Positions 15,001 through 15,838 of a stretch of 15,838 nt of DNA are shown here, one piece after another. This DNA is from Candidatus Omnitrophota bacterium. GTDB lineage: Bacteria; Omnitrophota; Gorgyraeia; Gygaellales; Profunditerraquicolaceae. Position numbers and translations under genes: made by a program. The notes beneath the pieces are model-generated. The model made no database searches and was not told where the DNA came from. It saw only the letters and a list, made by a program, of their open reading frames with translations. The DNA lies in contig JAQTMD010000014.1 of the NCBI GenBank assembly GCA_028714595.1, positions 1 through 15,838 of the forward strand. Reading direction: 5' to 3'. The stretch's first letter is position 1; each line of letters starts with the position of its first letter.

Positions 15001-15838
15001 TCCGTTTGTGGAAAAGGCAGATGAGCTTTTTGCGGAATCGTATTATCAGAGCGAGTACCCTTCGTATGTGGCAACGATGCCGGTAAAAGATAATATGGAA
15101 TTTGTCTTCCGCACTTGGACATATCAGGAACTGGGTCGTATCCCAGGGGCCGACCACTTTAAGTATTATACCAAAAAGGGCAGAGAGAAAGGCATCGGCG
15201 CTTTCAGCAACACACGCACATTATGGGTCGGAAAGAAAGCGGAGACAGCACATGTCTGGTTCGATCGTTTATTGCAACTTATTCCCGTCGGGGATAATAA
15301 TAATTTCCATATTGAGTTTGTCCGCGGCGATAGCAGGGAAGTTATGATTGAAAAGACCATCGCTTCCTTGCAGAAGGAGGGAATTGCCTTTGAAGGCTTG
15401 TCCGGATTCCTGGCTGCGACCGACGGGGGGAACCTGTCCAAGGTATCCGGGCTGGATATCAATTATAATGCCAACTATGACCAGGCCGACCCGGTTGCGA
15501 CCATGCTGGAGGTGAAGAATCTCTTCCTCGGAGACACGGACGCGCAGGGTAATCCGGATTGGAGGCGGCCGCTCCAGGACTTGGTGCCCAGCAACCGGAA
15601 TCCCGAGCTGATCACCGACGCGAACAAAGGCCGACTGGTGTATTACGGGTATCGCCACGTTGCCGAAAAGACCGACGTCATCACCATCGAGAAGAACGGC
15701 CTGCGGGGAGACATCACCGTGCTCATGCCGGGGATCATCGATGAGAATGATCCGGAATTCATCATGACCAAGGGCCACCACCAAGCCGTCACCGAAGCGA
15801 ATCCCGAATGGGCGTATCCCGAGCTCTACGAGGTATGG
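9005..15838 (+). CDS. Giant multidomain exported protein with peptidase-like membrane segment, circularly permuted enolase and cupin G6P isomerase (3' end outside window)
   Basis: One stop-free frame of 2278 codons runs off the window. ATG 9005 follows AGGAGG (8992-8997) by 7 nt. Residues 1-22 form a signal peptide (MVKRAIALAISFCLFF…GFA). Residues about 30-345 form a uniform conserved-looking domain (LRPLHLRSLTFDQAHDSFKL, LEADLQLKKDMAAFTSPQ, TLTRPWIVPGEII) that I associate with long Omnitrophota/Elusimicrobia proteins; its function is unknown. A Pro/Ala-rich linker ends at DGG (397-399). Residues 424-632 contain four membrane helices with HEMGH at 482-486. Residues 697-985 match the enolase barrel and 1020-1240 the enolase N-terminal domain, in reversed order. 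Residues about 1305-1940 and 1948-2138 are mostly helical modules I do not recognise. From about 2145 a cupin glucose-6-phosphate isomerase domain begins. DGG motifs stand at 397, 1300, 1458, 1945 and 2140. Base composition drops in the middle of the unrecognised part. It could be a polyprotein, a surface-displayed enzyme array or a structural protein built from recruited enzyme folds. Confidence 0.93.
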   Translation, partial: MVKRAIALAISFCLFFEQTGFAQVAPQITIPAYLNGYVAADRFRPLHLRSLTFDQAHDSFKLFLDKGDVQKIEFPQVEKTTKTLMEYFQLGLRLPNSMFWVNLRPDSAKEIIDPYLEQTDLGKVLLEADLQLKKDMAAFTSPQTAEGRQYWDRLYAKAEELFGDSDVSVPTLTRPWIVPGEIIMRQSQDSAYVYKASLNVMLEQDYIKDSSAYNFDDPRMKVLNEYSSELIRTLVLPKLTREVNSSKKYAALRQVYYSLVLAQWFKQKYGAQKETSALVASIDNKDLAGLTSQKKWSKDKYFKSYQKSFTGGEYNISEGVQTTTGLVIRQYFSGGMDFARKFLPVSSNPLAAGTAGMLIQTQLTPTVPQDPSLLAADFGPAGVTVAAQPQPAAALADGGTGTDEAAKPSVLSDVRAALERRWVLANHLFMAFHVAFVSSVLSLPAGEAFNYLQVLQFMFASPETPISAAFLYLTWHTAIALHEMGHYLKAVKTAALKPELLKDAQEKMNQPFFKRLAWYAEMFVKIPWGKFEGVVKAAPAPEAKGTIARTGEKIWNFFIASFYPDAPFNLAVSAEGPAFSFKVARVVLPIAISLVAGGLILKGMTGDIASMGEGVLYAGRMLLGIGIVTLLDRIEADPGKYREFQEREKKAAEKAKEVQAKMTGEVKPWKERMPEVMAWMLSHRIQEGTLNGMPIRAPYGWRNSGMGGRHTEKEYPKSNISMQELMFIPLTAKTYEEAQQITVELQNRLMQIIEKAEGATVMGIGLEGGLATYIQKEKGDKIPERRLWRMAKQAIIDIGKIPGVDVVLGIDPADSELEIAYREKFKQPDAVGMYLFWRDEDQTVMSRDELADEIAAAIEEDIPIISGEDLFAEDDYEGWRNWMARYGHMMFVIADDIATTRDSTVEMIGDEGLANTLLVKANQIGTLSETELAGLTARGKKMFLVVSHRSKSPNDDMEAQVAISFDAEGIKAGGGANTERLVKYGAIIKMMKEAIRQKAQGPQMADQALEDLALQLIPQLQITRIIAYEEATNAGIPTVGVKVSIGVPGSKMFENLMEFTGSTPLGTSAGTGEAIHLVDSIIQPSELTQKYADLFTQQPDKTFKFKKDVNDAVIQSKNDAALTALFIQAQRYGGKGTQNAVVNVEQILSKLFVGKKVSEINSIFQIDQMLLNAELETGIQRGKINKDASAAEKIAFMQRKGELGMNAILSMSLALGRMAAAVQGKELWQLMREEMSQTIAAVIAESEGKTKDQVLKENTYAQLVEKLKTFEEQRKARADQKKLYEYLREGLPVYAAASADGGKKTKGDQFPGAKYSGMSDLLAKIEGAIRKSDTKTVEKLHADLLLVQQDAIAVSFASQGYSVLSNPVPTLGQALAMVDAFQKTKIPNILTGFQVGVSFEDAKKGLEDNDFIAALVEVSKFGDISNRGSMMVLYPTTQGLEKIFNDPALKKKFLSNADGGWADPGEISNILKEIINKINNPEFRGEGAKISEFLQEYAGAVEKYFKDQEAILQREGKGADSSINVYAEFTKTVIQPVRFYDVSRPAFLDIAKGTMSGERARGLLEQEKAIFLSPVWLSSHDSLTELINLLDIVQDNWKKEHNKDEYSLMAGDKSSPPAFQEALLGMRGTNLMQLATIEGLLGRPLSKTEITLFRTTEGWRLLYQAVELTIKNKIPIWDIEEKLRSDYFFADVVELQYLNEQARRAVKNELDPFVVRLTGQILTQQEKIFLSNLTAFAISGSPLQLKEANNLLLQIRESRQIIAWLGEGAVILKPEDFDSAIKGLNGGLYTARLYAGEDSKPLFLILYDTDKGLRARYQNEQAAGSGMDKAEIYALLEKAFSDRWSKASGYGVSSLKDFVNFNSIVIPLLSKILKDGIDVEIAAGLLFDRIKVEVTAVDGQYIRSEVRHPDAVYSVTKFDVAGAMALVNDPAELRRQIDAQRSASDGGSIKTVLSKEAEARFIESFMKTKLSEPDAPFSKQVSDSFTRGQARIALQKLIVPFVEKADELFAESYYQSEYPSYVATMPVKDNMEFVFRTWTYQELGRIPGADHFKYYTKKGREKGIGAFSNTRTLWVGKKAETAHVWFDRLLQLIPVGDNNNFHIEFVRGDSREVMIEKTIASLQKEGIAFEGLSGFLAATDGGNLSKVSGLDINYNANYDQADPVATMLEVKNLFLGDTDAQGNPDWRRPLQDLVPSNRNPELITDANKGRLVYYGYRHVAEKTDVITIEKNGLRGDITVLMPGIIDENDPEFIMTKGHHQAVTEANPEWAYPELYEVW
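10274..10900 (+). other. Membrane segment with HEMGH zinc-peptidase-like motif (domain of the giant protein)
   Basis: Residues 424-632 hold hydrophobic helices at about 426-444, 466-481, 585-602 and 614-631. H482-E-M-G-H486 follows helix two in the context IALHEMGHYLKA, as in site-2-protease-like (M50) metallopeptidases, where HExxH is intramembrane. D632 in TLLDRIEADPG at the end of helix four could be the third zinc ligand, although the usual LDG is not present. Even-numbered helices after a signal peptide would leave the C-terminal modules outside the cytoplasm; this topology is inferred. Confidence 0.5.
11093..11959 (+). other. Enolase catalytic barrel, placed first (domain of the giant protein)
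   Basis: Residues 697-985 align by eye along the whole enolase C-terminal barrel. Counterparts of yeast enolase active-site residues are all present: H710 (H159), E724 (E168), E767 in GIGLEGG (E211), D811 in LGIDPADSE (D246), E868 in GEDLFAEDDYEGW (E295), D895/D896 (D320), K920 in LVKANQIGTLSET (K345), H948-R949-S950 in VVSHRS (373-375) and K971 in IKAGGG (K396). The length of about 289 residues equals a normal barrel. Confidence 0.88.
12062..12724 (+). other. Enolase N-terminal domain, placed after the barrel (domain of the giant protein)
   Basis: Residues 1020-1240 match the enolase N-terminal domain. ITRIIAYEEA…GIPTVGVKVSIG (1022-1045) corresponds to the DSRGNPTVEV strand region. PLGTSAGTGEAIHLVD (1064-1079) corresponds to the catalytic loop PSGASTGxxEAxELRD, with S1068 as the second-magnesium serine. 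RYGGKGTQNAVVNVEQIL (1131-1148) and GELGMNAILSMSLALG (1202-1217) complete it. Insertions of roughly 50 and 25 residues enlarge it relative to the usual 140. The DSR motif itself is replaced by TNA. Confidence 0.85.
15437..15838 (+). other. Cupin-type glucose-6-phosphate isomerase domain, cut by the window end (domain of the giant protein)
   Basis: From residue about 2145, after the DGG at 2140, the sequence resembles archaeal-type (cupin) phosphoglucose isomerase: LVYYGYRHVAEK, then GDITVLMPGIIDENDPEFIM, TKGHHQ (2255-2260) and PELYEVW (2272-2278). The metal site of this family is H-x-H…E…H. Here H2258 and E2273 are kept, but the second histidine position is Q2260, with H2259 next to it. The last ligand would lie beyond the window. 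Confidence 0.75.

Noticed and set aside
15559..15744. 61-codon plus-strand frame near the window end
   Set aside because: It overlaps the cupin isomerase frame in another phase and has arginine-rich shadow composition.

Overview
The window looks like bacterial chromosome from a Gram-negative, poorly characterised lineage. The signs are outer-membrane porin, signal peptides, cytochrome c maturation System II, moderately high GC, and one very long multidomain exported protein. The style of that last gene, with a conserved N-terminal domain, enzyme-like modules and short DGG linkers, fits Omnitrophota (OP3) or a related PVC-type lineage. This placement is inference from gene style; no rRNA or other marker is present. 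All genes are on the plus strand.

Region 1 (1-2344): the 3' end of hemL (glutamate-1-semialdehyde aminomutase) is followed by resB and ccsA, the two-part System II cytochrome c synthase. Tetrapyrrole synthesis is thus linked to haem attachment.

Region 2 (2345-6877): a nickel-homeostasis locus. nikR lies behind a sigma70-like promoter overlapped by a NikR-like operator. It is followed by an OprB-like outer-membrane porin, a 102-nt imperfect palindromic element, and nikM-nikN-nikQ-nikO, an ECF-type nickel importer. Nickel would enter through the porin, be captured by NikM and be pumped in by NikQO, while Ni-loaded NikR shuts the locus down.

Region 3 (6878-9004): three genes or gene pairs, each preceded by the same layout: good promoter, short leader of about 75-95 nt, strong intrinsic terminator, then the ribosome-binding site. 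The products are a DUF2007-like protein, a response-regulator receiver domain joined to a signal-peptide-like segment and coiled coil, and a small membrane-anchored coiled-coil protein. The third unit leads into the giant gene.

Region 4 (9005 to the window end): one uninterrupted reading frame of at least 2278 codons that leaves the window open. It has a signal peptide, a conserved but uncharacterised domain, a four-helix membrane segment with an HEMGH zinc-peptidase-like motif, and then an enolase whose catalytic barrel comes BEFORE its N-terminal domain (a natural circular permutation), with all barrel catalytic residues kept. Unidentified modules follow, and the window ends inside a cupin-type glucose-6-phosphate isomerase domain. 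(A/S/N/L)-x-DGG motifs fall near the apparent module borders. An exported polypeptide carrying rearranged glycolytic enzymes is the most striking content of the window.
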